Positions 13,118 through 13,154 of a DNA stretch of 13,154 nucleotides are shown here, piece by piece. Numbering within the stretch: the stretch's first letter is position 1; each line of letters opens with the position of its first letter. The notes beneath the pieces are model-generated. The model had not been told where the DNA came from. It ran no database searches and was given only the letters and a program-made list of their open reading frames with translations. The translations under genes were made by a program, and so were the position numbers. Origin of the DNA: Syntrophorhabdaceae bacterium (lineage in GTDB: Bacteria > Desulfobacterota > Syntrophorhabdia > Syntrophorhabdales > Syntrophorhabdaceae); contig JAOAHW010000229.1 of the NCBI GenBank assembly GCA_026415015.1, positions 1 through 13,154 of the forward strand, in the 5' to 3' direction.

Positions 13118-13154
13118 GTGAGAGAGAAGGAGGTGACTTTTACAATAATGGAGG
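13118..13154 (+). CDS. probable transposase, N-terminal 12 codons only (partial)
   Basis: A GTG start at 13118 lies 7 nt after an optimal ribosome binding site AAAGGAGGT (13102-13110) and opens a frame MREKEVTFTIME that leaves the window at 13154. The fragment is too short for a domain match. The call rests on the preceding insertion-sequence repeats and on a remembered similarity of this N-terminus to integrase-type transposases that continue into a helix-turn-helix. It could be another mobile-element gene. Confidence 0.45.
   Translation, partial: MREKEVTFTIME

Larger units (their letters stand above)
13019..13154 (+). mobile_element. left end of an insertion sequence, truncated by the window edge
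   Basis: The repeated CTGCAA...TGTCACCCC units, followed after 44 nt by a strongly initiated gene that runs off the edge, have the layout of the left end of an integrase-type (DDE, IS481/ISNCY-like) element. The outer boundary is not certain: it could lie anywhere between 12996 and 13038, and no target-site duplication can be tested because the other end is missing. Confidence 0.5.

Overview
The window reads as a low-G+C chromosomal contig from an anaerobic bacterium. The gene content (LeuC/LeuD of the methanogen/thermophile type, a TRAP uptake system, paired FadD-like acyl-CoA ligases, a cytoplasmic molybdenum/tungsten oxidoreductase with a four-cluster ferredoxin subunit, and an OadG-like microprotein) together with heavy use of ATA and AGG codons fits a Desulfobacterota/syntroph-type lineage. 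That placement is inference, not proof. The first 19 bases are the Tn5 mosaic-end sequence of Nextera library adapters, so position 1 is an assembly edge and not genome. The right edge lies inside an insertion sequence, so the window may be one whole contig.

Left block (73-2850, + strand): leuC-leuD-asd, a tightly packed biosynthetic operon for 3-isopropylmalate isomerisation and aspartate semialdehyde formation. leuB, which I recall lying between leuD and asd in related bacteria, is absent.

Central block (3056-11615, - strand): a seven-gene catabolic operon. In transcription order it holds acyl-CoA ligase 2, a molybdopterin oxidoreductase, a 4x[4Fe-4S] protein, acyl-CoA ligase 1, and TRAP dctP, dctQ and dctM, ending in a rho-independent terminator at 2965-3031. 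Several junctions overlap by 4-8 nt. A perfect 14-bp hairpin separates dctP from dctQM. The simplest reading is import of an organic acid, activation to a CoA thioester, and oxidation (or reduction) of the acid or its thioester by the Mo/W enzyme. The substrate is unknown.

Regulator (11791-12525, + strand): a divergent FadR-type GntR/FCD repressor. In the shared AT-rich 175-bp intergenic region the - strand promoter (TTGACA, TATAAC) is followed directly by a palindrome, TTCAATGG-N5-CCATTGAA, at the expected transcription start. This is the best operator candidate.

Right block (12526-13154): a convergent 44-aa OadG-like single-span membrane protein with a strong ribosome binding site. It is preceded on the same strand by an outward-reading promoter, a structured leader with mutually exclusive hairpins, and a perfect intrinsic terminator. 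Beyond this is the end of an insertion sequence, with 27-bp-period repeats and the first 12 codons of a probable transposase, cut by the window edge.
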